This document shows, piece by piece, positions 1 to 8,351 of a stretch of 15,732 nt of DNA; position 1 is the stretch's first letter, and every line of letters begins with the position of its first letter. Position numbers and translations under genes: made by a program. Where the stretch lies: positions 1-15,732 of the forward strand of contig CAZPFS010000039.1 of assembly GCA_964585925.1 (NCBI GenBank), written 5' to 3'. Origin of the DNA: JAAZLS01 sp964585925 (lineage in GTDB: Bacteria; Bacillota; Dethiobacteria; DTU022). The notes beneath the pieces were generated by a model. The model was not told the origin of the DNA. It made no database searches and was given only the letters and a program-made list of their open reading frames with translations.

Positions 1-209
1 TAGCCGGCCGGTCTCCCGACCGCTGGTGCGCTCTTACCGCACCGTTGCACCCTTACCCGGCGCAAAATGCGCCGGGCGGTATATTTCTGTGGCACTTTCC
101 TTGGGGTCACCCCCACTGGGCGTTACCCAGCACCCTGCCCTGCGGAGCTCGGACTTTCCTCGAAAATAAATTTCCGCGGCTGCCCCACTTACTCAAGCCA
201 AATCAGCGC
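1..209 (-). ncRNA. rnpB: RNase P RNA (bacterial class A), 5' part, 3' end outside window
   Basis: This is the catalytic RNA of ribonuclease P, which trims tRNA 5' leaders. On the minus strand the family's conserved blocks appear in order: GAGGAAAGTCCGAGCT (about 145-160), the GGGTAACGCC hairpin (about 120-130), ACAGAAATATACCGCCC (about 76-92), then GGTAAGGGTGCAACGGTG and CGGTAAGAGCGCACC (about 24-60). This matches the layout of the E. coli RNA up to roughly its middle. About 200 of an expected 350-400 nt are present, and the rest runs off the low-coordinate edge. The 5' end at about 209 is inferred from the promoter spacing and is uncertain by several bases. Confidence 0.95.
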
Positions 210-215
210 TTTCAC

Positions 216-245
216 AGTATAGCATGGCGAGTCTAACCTTGTCAA
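216..245 (-). promoter_or_regulatory. sigma-A promoter of rnpB
   Basis: On the minus strand a perfect -35 TTGACA (240-245) is followed by an 18-base spacer and a -10 TATACT (216-221). Transcription would start near 209, which fits the 5' end of the RNase P RNA. Confidence 0.85.
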
Positions 246-274
246 AAACCCTTCGGGGGTGGTTTGGCGCTTAA

Positions 275-1273
275 TTAACTTGCCGGTTTCAGTTGATCCA
301 AAAAGTCCAGCGTCTCCTGAAAACTGCTTACCGGCACCAGGGTAATCCGGCGGGCAACCTGTTTGGCCTCTTCGTAGTTTTCTACCGGCACGATAAAATA
401 CTCGGCTCCTTTTTTCTCCGCAGCCGCTACTTTCTGGCGCACTCCCCCGATCTGCCCTACCTTTTCATCTAATTCAATGGTACCTGTTCCGGCAATAAGG
501 TGCCCCTTAGTCAGATCCCCGGGGGTAAGCTGGTTCAATATCTCCAGAACAAACATCATCCCCGCCGAGGGTCCGGATATTTCACCGGTTTTTATTTTGA
601 TCTCCACGGGTATTACCGGCTCCCATCCCAGAGAACTGATGTAGACGCCCAGCGCCGGAGTTTCCGGATCATCCGGGCTGGGATATGTGGCAGAAAACAA
701 TTCAAGTTCCTGTTCATCCCTCTGAACCCTCAGGTCAACATTGTCTCCTACATTTCGGTTCTGCACACGGGTAATCACCTGTTCGGTCAGCGATACCTCC
801 TCCCCGTCCACCGCCAGTATCAGATCCCCCACCTTCAAAATTCCTTCGGCGGGGCTGCCCTCCAAAAAACCCCGGATCACTACTCCCTGGCTGTCGATCT
901 CAATCTGGTAGCCGGCGCGGGTCAGGGCTATTACCTGAGCCATGAGTTGGCTCTCCCGCATCCACTGCTTCATCAGTTCCTGGTACTCCTGAAGGTTCAT
1001 CCCGGGAGGTAAAATATCCGTTACCCGCTGCAGATCAATATTCGGATGCAGGTAACCGTAAACCATCGACGACAGGCTGGCCTGCTGCTGAGATACTGTT
1101 ACCAGGAAAAATTTGCCCCGCTCCACCGGGTCTCCGTTTTCCACCTCTATTAGTGGCCGCAGCTCTTCTGCCGTACCGGGCATGATCAAATAGTAATCTG
1201 TTCGGATAAACATCCCTGCCGCAATAATAACTACAACTATGGCCACCAGTGATAATTTGTTAAGTTTCCGCAT
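275..1273 (-). CDS. ylbL: PDZ and Lon-type serine protease, YlbL family
   Basis: Membrane-anchored serine protease of 332 residues, close to the length of Bacillus YlbL. An uncleaved N-terminal membrane segment (residues 7-22) is followed by an extracytoplasmic part with a PDZ domain (about 120-195) and a C-terminal Lon-type proteolytic domain (about 220-325). The Ser-Lys dyad is visible as Ser236 in GPSAG and Lys281 in GGVRQK. The ATG has AAGGAG six bases upstream. It overlaps the end of the patatin-like gene by 14 bases, suggesting translational coupling. The pair keeps the ylbK-ylbL order known from Bacillus. In Bacillus, YlbL has been linked to cell-division control after DNA damage; whether that holds here is unknown. 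Confidence 0.93.
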   Translation of the reverse strand: MRKLNKLSLVAIVVVIIAAGMFIRTDYYLIMPGTAEELRPLIEVENGDPVERGKFFLVTVSQQQASLSSMVYGYLHPNIDLQRVTDILPPGMNLQEYQELMKQWMRESQLMAQVIALTRAGYQIEIDSQGVVIRGFLEGSPAEGILKVGDLILAVDGEEVSLTEQVITRVQNRNVGDNVDLRVQRDEQELELFSATYPSPDDPETPALGVYISSLGWEPVIPVEIKIKTGEISGPSAGMMFVLEILNQLTPGDLTKGHLIAGTGTIELDEKVGQIGGVRQKVAAAEKKGAEYFIVPVENYEEAKQVARRITLVPVSSFQETLDFLDQLKPAS

Positions 1274-2069
1274 GCGGGGCTCCTTCTCCCTTTGTTGAAT
1301 GATTTGATAGTGAGTGAATTAACGGCAAGGCCTCGTAAGCCGCCCGTTCTCCTCTGGCAATCGCTTCTTCAGCCAGTTGAAATTGAAACGGGGCAATCCC
1401 CACCAGATCGGGAGAGATCAATACATCTGCTTTCAATTCCCGGCTTCTGGTTATCTCCCGAGCCATTAGATCTATCACCTCAAATATCACATCAAACACA
1501 TTGTCAATTTTATATTCTTCCTTATAAACTCCCACATCAACCGCTATTACTTTTTCCGCCCCCAATTCTTTTACCGCCGGGGTCGGCACCCTTTCCAACA
1601 CTCCCCCGTCCACCATCAGCATATCCCCAATTTTTACCGGGTTAAAAATTCCGGGGATGGCACAGGAGGCCCGCACGGCTTTGGCAATAGATCCCTTTTG
1701 AATAATAACCCTTTCTCCCTTTTTCAGATCGGTGGCCACAATTCCCAGGGGGAGCGATAGTTCCTCAATACACCGTTTTTTAGTAAGAAGGGAAACCAGC
1801 TGTTCCAATTTATCACCGGCCACCAGCCCCATACGGGGAACCGTTAGATCCATCCACACCCTTCGTGAAATCCGTTTGGCTAATTTTTCGATCAAGCCCA
1901 AACTGAGGCCGCAGGCGTACAGAGAAGCGATTAGGCTTCCCATGCTGGTGCCGGCAATACAGTCGATAGCTACTCCGGATTTCAGAAGAACTTTCAGTAC
2001 CCCGATGTGGGCAAACCCCCTGGCCACCCCGCCGCCCAGAGCCAGACCCACTTTTAGATTTCCCTTCAC
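1260..2069 (-). CDS. ylbK: patatin-like serine hydrolase, RssA/YlbK type
   Basis: Patatin-fold hydrolase of 269 residues, probably acting on lipid acyl esters; no substrate can be read from the sequence. The oxyanion-hole glycine run GGGVARG is at residues 12-18, the nucleophile is Ser42 in GTSMG, and the second member of the Ser-Asp dyad is Asp154 in DGG. There is no signal peptide or membrane segment, so it is likely cytosolic. The start is GTG (2067-2069) with GGAAGGGG about eight bases upstream; no ATG fits the conserved N-terminus. The C-terminus overlaps ylbL by 14 bases, and a 92-base gap separates it from the upstream threonine aldolase gene. Confidence 0.92.
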   Translation of the reverse strand: MKGNLKVGLALGGGVARGFAHIGVLKVLLKSGVAIDCIAGTSMGSLIASLYACGLSLGLIEKLAKRISRRVWMDLTVPRMGLVAGDKLEQLVSLLTKKRCIEELSLPLGIVATDLKKGERVIIQKGSIAKAVRASCAIPGIFNPVKIGDMLMVDGGVLERVPTPAVKELGAEKVIAVDVGVYKEEYKIDNVFDVIFEVIDLMAREITRSRELKADVLISPDLVGIAPFQFQLAEEAIARGERAAYEALPLIHSLSNHSTKGEGAPHAET

Positions 2070-2161
2070 CGATCGATCCCCTTCCGATATGCTTCACAGA
2101 GGGAATGAATTTGAAGTTTATGGTAAAATACACCTGTTCGGCCTGATCCCTTGGGCATCCA

Positions 2162-3181
2162 TCAATTCAAAATCTGCTCGGCAGCAGCTACCGCCTTCCT
2201 GATCCCTGCCATGGAAACGTCTTTATGAGTAACAAATCTTACCTGGCGGGAATTGAGGCTCAATACCAGCACCCCAAGTTTGCGCATTTCATCCACAAAT
2301 TCAGGGGCCCTAGTTTTGGTCAAATTTATAATTACTATGTTGGTTTTCACAGTGGCCGGATCAAGTTCTACTCCGGGAAGTTCCGCCAGGTGTTCGGCCA
2401 AATACCTGGCATGGACATGATCTTCGGCCAGATGATCTGCCATGACCTCCAAGGCTACAATTCCGGCCGCAGCAATGATTCCGGCCTGGCGCATCCCGCC
2501 TCCCAACCGCTTCCTCCACCTTCGGGCTCCGGAAATCCATTCCCGGGAGCCGGCAATAACCGATCCTATAGGAGCGGACAAGCCTTTGGAGAGGCAAATC
2601 ATGACGGTGTCGGCATAACTTGCATATTTTTTGGCCGGTATCCCGGAGGCTGCCGCGGCATTGAATAATCGCGCCCCGTCCAGATGAATCGGAATGCCCT
2701 TTTCCCGGCCCAGCTGATATACCTCCTGCATTTTTTCCAGGGGGATTACCGCCCCGCCGGCAAAATTATGTGTGTTTTCAAGGCAGATCAAAGAAGTTTG
2801 GGGATGATGGATATCTTCCTTCCTGATTGCCACTTCGATCTTTTTTGCGGCAAGTGCTCCCCGTTCTCCCTCCACCGGACAAAGCTGTACTCCCGCCAGA
2901 GCAGCGGCAGCCCCCGCTTCGTTCAGGAATATATGAGAAGTCCGTTCCACAATTGCTTCACTGCCCGGAAGACAATGGGTAAGTATGGATACCTGGTTGC
3001 CCTGGGTGCCGCTGGTTACCAGCAGCGCCTCCTCCTTCCCCAACAACCCCGCTACTTTTTCCTGAAGGAGGTTGACCGTAGGATCCTCGCCGAACACATC
3101 GTCCCCCACTTCGGCCCGGGACATAGCCCGGCGCATCTCCGGGGTGGGCTTGGTTACAGTATCGCTGCGTAAGTCTATCAA
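2162..3181 (-). CDS. ltaE: low-specificity L-threonine aldolase
   Basis: PLP-dependent fold-type I enzyme of 339 residues (E. coli LtaE has 333) that splits L-threonine or L-allo-threonine into glycine and acetaldehyde. The N-terminal signature DLRSDTVTKPT (3-13), the substrate/PLP region EVGDDVFGEDPT (24-35), HLDGAR (166-171) with the aspartate that contacts the pyridine nitrogen, and the Schiff-base lysine K199 in LSKGLSAPIGS are all present. The start is TTG (3179-3181). It is fixed by the family's N-terminal motif and by AAAGGAG eight bases upstream. The gene lies between the Yip1-like gene and ylbK and is not normally part of the Bacillus ylb cluster, so it appears to be a local addition. 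Confidence 0.94.
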   Translation of the reverse strand: MIDLRSDTVTKPTPEMRRAMSRAEVGDDVFGEDPTVNLLQEKVAGLLGKEEALLVTSGTQGNQVSILTHCLPGSEAIVERTSHIFLNEAGAAAALAGVQLCPVEGERGALAAKKIEVAIRKEDIHHPQTSLICLENTHNFAGGAVIPLEKMQEVYQLGREKGIPIHLDGARLFNAAAASGIPAKKYASYADTVMICLSKGLSAPIGSVIAGSREWISGARRWRKRLGGGMRQAGIIAAAGIVALEVMADHLAEDHVHARYLAEHLAELPGVELDPATVKTNIVIINLTKTRAPEFVDEMRKLGVLVLSLNSRQVRFVTHKDVSMAGIRKAVAAAEQILN

Positions 3182-3309
3182 TTGAGCAACTCCTTTTTAT
3201 GGCAACCGCCGTTTCAGAACTGCAACTTGCATTTTTTTATGGTCGGGATCAAACTGCTGTTTTAAATTACAGGCGCCTACCCGGTTTGCTTCCCCGGATG
3301 AATACTCGA

Positions 3310-3870
3310 TTAGAACAGGCCCAGTTTGCCAATCAAATATACCATGACTGCTATAAGCGGCAAGGCAATGATCAGCACGCCAATCAGATAGGTCAGAATG
3401 CTGGTCCCGGTGGTCAGGGAACGGCTTTCGCGCAGGGCGATCACGTAGAGCACCAGCACCCAGATCCCCGAGATCAGGGAAATAAGCCCTCCCAGTACTG
3501 ATCCGACCGCCCCCCCCGTATTTCTAATCACTGCTGCTATGGGAGCCAAAACACCGGGAAATTGAGCAAACCCCAGGGTTGAAAAAAGACCCCAGTAGCC
3601 CCCGGAGCCTTTAAAGATCCGTGAGAGCAGGTGCAGATAGCCGGTCATTACAAATAATCCTACCAGAGAAAAAATTATCGACGAAATTGCGTTAATCTGC
3701 GGCAAATTGGGTATTTGTTCCAGCACAGTGCGATCAGTGGAAATCACACTGAGCAAAGTGACCGCCCCATATATGATCAGCGCCCAGCCTATCGGTTTTT
3801 CCTGGGCGATCTGATTCAAAGCCGCAGCCGGTTTCCTGATCACACCATCGAGAAGCTCCAATATATTCAA
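3310..3870 (-). CDS. Yip1-family multi-pass membrane protein
   Basis: Integral membrane protein of 186 residues with about five hydrophobic helices (roughly 28-45, 62-82, 97-115, 122-147 and 158-182). The layout resembles the Yip1 domain: a short cytosolic N-terminus (NILELLDGVIRKP), then five helices. The biochemical role of bacterial Yip1 proteins is not settled. The start is TTG (3868-3870) with AGGAGGGG five to six bases upstream; no better ATG exists. It follows sppA by 45 bases on the same strand. The shared position suggests co-transcription with the membrane protease, but no functional link can be shown from sequence. Confidence 0.8.
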   Translation of the reverse strand: MNILELLDGVIRKPAAALNQIAQEKPIGWALIIYGAVTLLSVISTDRTVLEQIPNLPQINAISSIIFSLVGLFVMTGYLHLLSRIFKGSGGYWGLFSTLGFAQFPGVLAPIAAVIRNTGGAVGSVLGGLISLISGIWVLVLYVIALRESRSLTTGTSILTYLIGVLIIALPLIAVMVYLIGKLGLF

Positions 3871-3915
3871 CTCTTCCCCTCCTGTTCAATATTAATAGAC
3901 GGTACCGACAGGTTC

Positions 3916-4848
3916 CTATTCCAGGATTACCCTGGGCCCCGGTTTAAATTGCTGCAGGTAATTTAAAATCTGGATTTCGGGGGGCGTGTTCAGCTTATCC
4001 ACCATGGCCACTACCTTTAACCCCATCCCCGTAACCTGTTCCCAAAAAGAAGGAGCGGGAAACTCATATTTTTCCGGGCTCGTAATTCCGGCCATTTCCC
4101 CGGCCCAATCCACCGCTTCTTCGATACCGCCCAGCCGGTCTACCAGTCCCAACGCCAGCGCCTGAGTGCCTGTATACACCTGTCCGGTAGCCAGTTCACG
4201 AACCCTTTCTTTGTCAAGATTCCTGCCGGCGGCCACATCGCTGATAAATTGTTCATATATATCGTCGGAAATTGCCTGCATGATCTCCCGTTCTTCGGGG
4301 GTCATCTGGCGCGAAAGCATATCCTTGTGCCGACCGCTTTTGATGATTTCCATTTTTATGCCCAGTTTTTCATAAAGCCCCTCCAGATCCATCACCTGGG
4401 AGATGACACCGATAGATCCAGTTAAGGTGCCGGGCTCGGCCACAATGCCCTTTGCCGGTGTGGAAATGTAATAGCCGCCCGAAGCAGCCATGTCACCCAT
4501 GGAGATCACCAGTGGCTTGGGAAATTTTTTAATATGACTCGCAATTTGCTGTGAAGCGGCCACCGATCCTCCCGGGCTGTTTACCCTGAGCACGGCGGCT
4601 TTAATGGAACTGTCTCCGGCTGCCCTTTCAAGCTGCCTCTCCACATGGCGCGGAGTAATGCCCGAGGTTAAGCCATATCCCCCGGAGCCCTCGTCAATGG
4701 ATCCCTGAAGATAGATCACCACTACCCTCTCCCCGCCACCCGCGGCGGAGGGCAATGCGCCCCTTTTCCCTACCAGCAAAATTGCGGAAAGCAATGCCAC
4801 CGCAATAATTACTACCACCAACCACCTTTGGCCTTTCATCCCACCCAT
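3916..4848 (-). CDS. sppA: signal peptide peptidase SppA
   Basis: Membrane-bound serine protease of family S49 (short Gram-positive form, up to 310 residues) that degrades leftover signal peptides. It has one N-terminal membrane segment (about 9-26) and an outward-facing protease domain. Catalytic Ser123 sits in GDMAASGGYY and Lys175 in SGRHKDML. Their 52-residue separation equals that of B. subtilis SppA (Ser147/Lys199 from memory). The first ATG (4846-4848) has GAAAGG directly against it with no spacer. The in-frame ATG at 4837-4839 (Met4, MKGQRW) has AAAGGA eight bases upstream and is the more likely start. It is followed closely by the Yip1-like gene. Confidence 0.94.
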   Translation of the reverse strand: MGGMKGQRWLVVVIIAVALLSAILLVGKRGALPSAAGGGERVVVIYLQGSIDEGSGGYGLTSGITPRHVERQLERAAGDSSIKAAVLRVNSPGGSVAASQQIASHIKKFPKPLVISMGDMAASGGYYISTPAKGIVAEPGTLTGSIGVISQVMDLEGLYEKLGIKMEIIKSGRHKDMLSRQMTPEEREIMQAISDDIYEQFISDVAAGRNLDKERVRELATGQVYTGTQALALGLVDRLGGIEEAVDWAGEMAGITSPEKYEFPAPSFWEQVTGMGLKVVAMVDKLNTPPEIQILNYLQQFKPGPRVILE

Positions 4849-4890
4849 CCTTTCACTTTCACTTGTTCAAGCCCCTTTGGTCCGCCTGAT

Positions 4891-5574
4891 TTATCTTTCA
4901 CCGGATGAACACGGAAGAATACACTCCGGCAGATCATGGTCCGGATTGTTAACCAGGCTCGACACCGGATAGAGCATTAAATGTTTGTCAGGAAAAGATC
5001 TGAGCATTCCCGTCAGCTCTGTTGCCGGGCTGGCCGGATCCAGCCAGTGGCGGTACCCGTCTTCCGGAATTATGGCCGGCATCCGCTGGTGAACGGCCGC
5101 CACCTTTTGACCTGCTTCTACGGTAATGATGGTAAAGCTCTCCGTAATCATACCCCCGCTTCCCCATCTTTCCCACAATCCGGCCAAAGAAAAAGGCCCG
5201 CCCCCTTTCATTTGAATCAGGTAGGGCTGTTTGGCGGCCGGTGTTTTCTTCCATTCATAAAACCCGCTGGCCGGGACAAGGGCCCGCCGGTGTTTGAAGG
5301 CGCTTCTGAAGGCCGGCTTTGTGGATATGCTTTCCGCCCGGGCATTGATGAACCCGGATCCGGGTCGGGCAAGTTCCGCTTTAAACCAGCCGGGGATCAA
5401 ACCCCACTTCAAACTGACCAGTTCCCTTTCTGCGGTGGCAGGATTCAAGCGCAATACTAAAGCATATTGCGACGGGGCGATATTATAACGGGGGACAACT
5501 TCCCCCGCAAAATCAATTTGATAAAGTCTCTCCAGCATTTCACGGCTGATGGTAGCCGCAAAACGTCCGCACAT
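4891..5574 (-). CDS. yedK: SRAP-domain abasic-site DNA crosslinking protein, YedK/HMCES family
   Basis: SOS-response-associated peptidase-like protein of 227 residues that binds abasic sites in single-stranded DNA through a thiazolidine link with its N-terminal cysteine. Cys2 follows the initiator Met (MCGRF), so processing would expose it. The other active-site residues are Asn77 (FINARAES), Glu107 (GFYEW) and His162 (HQRMPAI), matching E. coli Asn75, Glu105 and His160. The ATG has only a modest GGGGA about six bases upstream. It starts the long minus-strand block and is separated by 42 bases from sppA. I see no LexA-type operator upstream, so damage control is not supported by the sequence. 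Confidence 0.94.
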   Translation of the reverse strand: MCGRFAATISREMLERLYQIDFAGEVVPRYNIAPSQYALVLRLNPATAERELVSLKWGLIPGWFKAELARPGSGFINARAESISTKPAFRSAFKHRRALVPASGFYEWKKTPAAKQPYLIQMKGGGPFSLAGLWERWGSGGMITESFTIITVEAGQKVAAVHQRMPAIIPEDGYRHWLDPASPATELTGMLRSFPDKHLMLYPVSSLVNNPDHDLPECILPCSSGER

Positions 5575-5867
5575 TTCTTCCCCGCCTTGTTGGTCCCATA
5601 CAATAGGTTTGCGAAATATCGAGCTAAAAAGGCCCTCTAGGTCACTATTTGCCGGATTCCGGAAATATCCTCTACTAGATTCTTCATAACTATCTTTTTC
5701 CTTTTTTTCTCCAAATTATTTTTCAAAAATAACATTCATCTATCAGCCAACCCGCCCCGAAGCGAAAATGACAATCTAGGTCTACCGCTTTTTTGAAACC
5801 ATAATAATACAATATCGGATCATGTTTAAGATCGCCATTTTGGTTTTTGAGGTGAGGAGGAGCTTGA
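5575..5867. other. divergent intergenic region between yedK and ylbJ
   Basis: This 293-base AT-rich gap holds the upstream sequences of two divergent genes. The only clear structure is a 17-base inverted repeat at 5716-5732 (TTATTTTT-C-AAAAATAA). I could not find a convincing sigma-A or sigma-E promoter for either gene, and short open frames on both strands lack good ribosome sites. The Shine-Dalgarno sequence of ylbJ (AGGAGG, 5855-5860) lies at its right edge. Confidence 0.5.
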
Positions 5868-7178
5868 TTGTATATCCTGGCGTCAATGGCAGCAGTATTA
5901 TTCCTGCTCTTTCTAATCAAATTCAGCCGTTCCTTGGGCAGGGTAAAAACACATCTCGGCAGCTATTTGCTGGCCGCCATAGCTATTTTATTAACCCTGT
6001 CCATGGTTATCTATCCGCAGGATGCTTTTGAGGCGGCGGTTTCGGGGCTTGATGTCTGGTGGAATGTGGTATTTCCGGCTCTTTTGCCCTTTTTCGTGAT
6101 ATCCCAGATGCTGATTGGGCTGGGAGTGGTTCATATGATGGGGGTATTTTTGGAACCGGTGATGCGGCCACTGTTCAATGTTCCGGGAACCGGATCCTTT
6201 GTAATGGCCATGGGGTTGGCCTCCGGTTTTCCCATCGGGGCAATTTTGACCGCCGAACTCCGCTCTCGAAACCTTTGTAACCGGGTAGAAGCAGAGAGAC
6301 TGGTCAGCTTTGCCAATACCGCGGACCCGCTTTTTATGTTCGGAGCAGTGGCGGTGGGAATGTTGAATTACCCCCGGGCCGGCCCGATCATTGCCCTGGC
6401 TCATTATATATCCAGTATCGCCCTGGGGTTTTTGATGCGGTTTTATCGCCGGGGCGAAGCCGGCTCGCCCCAGATGTTTACCAGCCGCGGCAGGCTGGTT
6501 CAGCGGGCCTTTGGCGCTTTGCTGGAGGCCCGGGAAAGAGATGGACGTCCCCTGGGAAAGCTGATGGGAGATACCATCAAATCTTCAGTAAATACTTTAC
6601 TGCTGATCGGAGGATTTATAATTTTATTTTCGGTAATTATCCGCATTCTGGGAGTAATAGGGGTTGCCGGCGCGGTAAGCCGTTACCTGGAGACAGCAAT
6701 AAAGTCAGTAGGGCTGAGCCCCGAGTTGGCCCCGGCCTTTTTTAGCGGTTTTTTTGAGATTGATCTGGGGTGCCAGTACACCGGCCTGTTGACAGAGGTT
6801 CCGATCACCGAGAAAATTATTGCCTGCGGGATGATCATTGCCTGGAGCGGCCTGTCTGTGCACGCCCAGGTAGCGAGTATAAATGCAGGAACGGATATGA
6901 GGATTTTCCCTTTTATTGGAGCCCGGGTTATTCATGCCATTCTGGCCGGGCTGTGCACCGCTTTGCTGCTCGGTCCGGGGGAAGGGTTATTGGGAAATTT
7001 AACCATGCCGGCGATTTTCAATCCCGTCCATAAAACAGGTATTTCTTTCTGGTGGGCCAGAACAATTTTTATGTTCAATCAATTTGCCGTAATTATTGCC
7101 GCCCTGTTTGTATTGGCGGCTCTATTCTGTCTGGTCCGCCAGATCAGATTGGCCTGTTTTTATCGGAAACGGTGTTAA
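5868..7178 (+). CDS. spoVV: sporulation integral membrane protein YlbJ / SpoVV (DPA transporter)
   Basis: Multi-pass membrane protein of 436 residues with nucleoside-transporter 'Gate' domain character. In B. subtilis the orthologue (YlbJ, renamed SpoVV) sits in the mother-cell-side spore membrane, moves dipicolinic acid toward the forespore, and is needed for normal resistant spores. Recognisable stretches are WWNVVFPALLPFFVISQML (about 64-82), GLASGFPIGA, SFANTADPLFMFGAVAVG and, in the second half, FFSGFFEIDLGCQ. About ten hydrophobic helices are spread along the chain. The start is TTG (5868-5870), seven bases after AGGAGG. It is the only plus-strand gene between rnpB and the sRNA locus. 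Its last 35 bases overlap the 3' end of coaD on the other strand. Confidence 0.92.
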   Translation: MYILASMAAVLFLLFLIKFSRSLGRVKTHLGSYLLAAIAILLTLSMVIYPQDAFEAAVSGLDVWWNVVFPALLPFFVISQMLIGLGVVHMMGVFLEPVMRPLFNVPGTGSFVMAMGLASGFPIGAILTAELRSRNLCNRVEAERLVSFANTADPLFMFGAVAVGMLNYPRAGPIIALAHYISSIALGFLMRFYRRGEAGSPQMFTSRGRLVQRAFGALLEARERDGRPLGKLMGDTIKSSVNTLLLIGGFIILFSVIIRILGVIGVAGAVSRYLETAIKSVGLSPELAPAFFSGFFEIDLGCQYTGLLTEVPITEKIIACGMIIAWSGLSVHAQVASINAGTDMRIFPFIGARVIHAILAGLCTALLLGPGEGLLGNLTMPAIFNPVHKTGISFWWARTIFMFNQFAVIIAALFVLAALFCLVRQIRLACFYRKRC

Positions 7179-7662
7179 CCATTTTGGTCATAATCATGTC
7201 ATAGATCTGGGGGGGAACCAGACCGCTAATATCGCCTCCCAAACCGGCGATTTCCTTGATTATACTCGAGCTGAGAAAGGAACACTTGTCATTGGTCATC
7301 ATAAATAGGGTTTCAATTTTGGGATTTAGTTTGCGGTTTACCAAAGCCATCTGAAATTCAAATTCAAAGTCTGAAATTGCCCTGAGCCCCTTGATGATTA
7401 TTGAGATCTGTTTGGAAGCGGCATAATCTATCAGCAAGCCGTGGTAATATTCTACTTCCACATTGTCAAACTCACTGGTAATACGGGTTAACATTTCCAT
7501 TCTTTCGTCAATGGTAAACATCGGCTGCTTTCGGGGGTTTTCCAAAATCGCTACCGTGATGTGATCCAGAATTTTACTGGCTCTGTAAATGATATTCTGA
7601 TGGCCATTCGTTACGGGATCAAAACTGCCGGGATAGATCGCTTTGACCAATGGTATCGTCAC
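7144..7662 (-). CDS. coaD: phosphopantetheine adenylyltransferase
   Basis: Cytosolic nucleotidyltransferase of CoA synthesis that joins 4'-phosphopantetheine and ATP to give dephospho-CoA. The signature YPGSFDPVTNGH (10-21) contains the TxGH nucleotide motif. KGLRAISDFEFEFQMALVNRKL (about 93-114) is typical of the family, and SSSIIKE near 131-137 corresponds to the ISSTxVRE motif. The longest frame begins at GTG (7660-7662), where AAGAG abuts the codon. The in-frame TTG at 7648-7650 (MVKAIYPGSFDP, 168 residues) has AAGAGGTGA eight bases upstream and matches the usual family N-terminus, so it is the likelier start. The gene follows rsmD closely, as in Bacillus. Its end overlaps ylbJ tail to tail. 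Confidence 0.96.
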   Translation of the reverse strand: MTIPLVKAIYPGSFDPVTNGHQNIIYRASKILDHITVAILENPRKQPMFTIDERMEMLTRITSEFDNVEVEYYHGLLIDYAASKQISIIIKGLRAISDFEFEFQMALVNRKLNPKIETLFMMTNDKCSFLSSSIIKEIAGLGGDISGLVPPQIYDMIMTKMVNTVSDKNRPI

Positions 7663-7668
7663 CTCTTA

Positions 7669-8220
7669 TCAGTTCGTTCTTTTCAGCAGAAAGGTTATAC
7701 CGGAATCCCCATACTGTTTCTGCACTGACGACTGATAACCTTCCACTACCGGTATATATTTTGAGGAATGTTCAATGATCAGAATTCCCTCATCGTTCAG
7801 AAGACGGGCATCGTCAATGTCCTCAATTACCGGCAATACTAAATTGGAGCGGTAAGGAGGATCCAAAAAGATCAAATCTACCAGAAAACCCCGTTCTGAG
7901 AGTTCATATATTTTTCGGCGAACATCCGATTTAAACACGCTGGTCTGCTCCACAAACCCTGTTTTGATTAAATTTTGAGATATCGTGCGGCAGCAATGGT
8001 AGCTTTTATCAACAAAAATACAGCTTTCCGCCCCCCGACTCAGAGCCTCTATCCCCAGTGAACCGCTGCCGGCAAACAGATCGATCACTTTGGCCCCGAT
8101 CACCCGTGGGCCCAATATATCAAATATCGATTTTTTGACCCGGTTTGGAGTGGGTCTTACCCGATCGTGTCTGGGCGCCGAAAGCTCCAAGCCACGGGCT
8201 GAGCCGGCGATAACCCGCAA
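7669..8220 (-). CDS. rsmD: 16S rRNA (guanine-966-N2)-methyltransferase RsmD
   Basis: SAM-dependent methyltransferase of 183 residues that modifies G966 (E. coli numbering) of 16S rRNA during 30S assembly; it is the YlbH orthologue. The conserved N-terminus RVIAGSARG (2-10), RPTPNRVKKSIFDIL (22-36), the SAM-binding loop DLFAGSGSLGIEALSRGA (47-64) and catalytic DPPY (120-123) are all visible. The start is TTG (8218-8220). The AGGAGG upstream is about 13 bases away, an unusually long gap, but no other in-frame start would keep the conserved N-terminus. It forms a unit with coaD, and its leader lies beside the forespore RNA locus on the other strand. Confidence 0.95.
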   Translation of the reverse strand: MRVIAGSARGLELSAPRHDRVRPTPNRVKKSIFDILGPRVIGAKVIDLFAGSGSLGIEALSRGAESCIFVDKSYHCCRTISQNLIKTGFVEQTSVFKSDVRRKIYELSERGFLVDLIFLDPPYRSNLVLPVIEDIDDARLLNDEGILIIEHSSKYIPVVEGYQSSVQKQYGDSGITFLLKRTN

Positions 8221-8250
8221 CTGCCGATCACTCCCTCCTGGTTTAATAAT

Positions 8251-8278
8251 GATATAGCCAGTGCTAAAATTTTAACAA
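8251..8278 (-). promoter_or_regulatory. possible sigma-A promoter of rsmD-coaD
   Basis: On the minus strand TTGTTA (8273-8278) is followed by 16 bases and TATATC (8251-8256), about 30 bases before the rsmD start codon. The match is moderate and the assignment tentative. Confidence 0.4.
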
Positions 8279-8316
8279 ACCTGTAACCATTATTGCAAAT
8301 AATTTACACTGCAGGG

Positions 8317-8345
8317 GTATATCCATGAAAATTATGCCCATAATA
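8317..8345 (+). promoter_or_regulatory. forespore (sigma-G/sigma-F type) promoter of the csfG-like RNA
   Basis: GTATA (8317-8321), a 17-base spacer, then CATAATA (8339-8345) fits the sigma-G pattern GHATR-N17/18-CATWMTA. The predicted start is near 8352. The SASP promoter at 8781-8809 has the same -35, the same spacing and a -10 differing in one base. Confidence 0.75.
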
Positions 8346-8351
8346 TAACCG

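Noticed and set aside
244..260. Short hairpin with a T run after ylbL as a terminator
   Set aside because: Only four pairs form, and the T run is part of the rnpB -35 region, so termination is not supported.
1292..2202. Long plus-strand frames opposite ylbK
   Set aside because: They are shadows of a gene with clear catalytic motifs on the minus strand; their composition is not protein-like.
5723..5920. 65-codon minus-strand frame overlapping the ylbJ start
   Set aside because: It has no ribosome site and covers the ylbJ Shine-Dalgarno region and N-terminus on the other strand.
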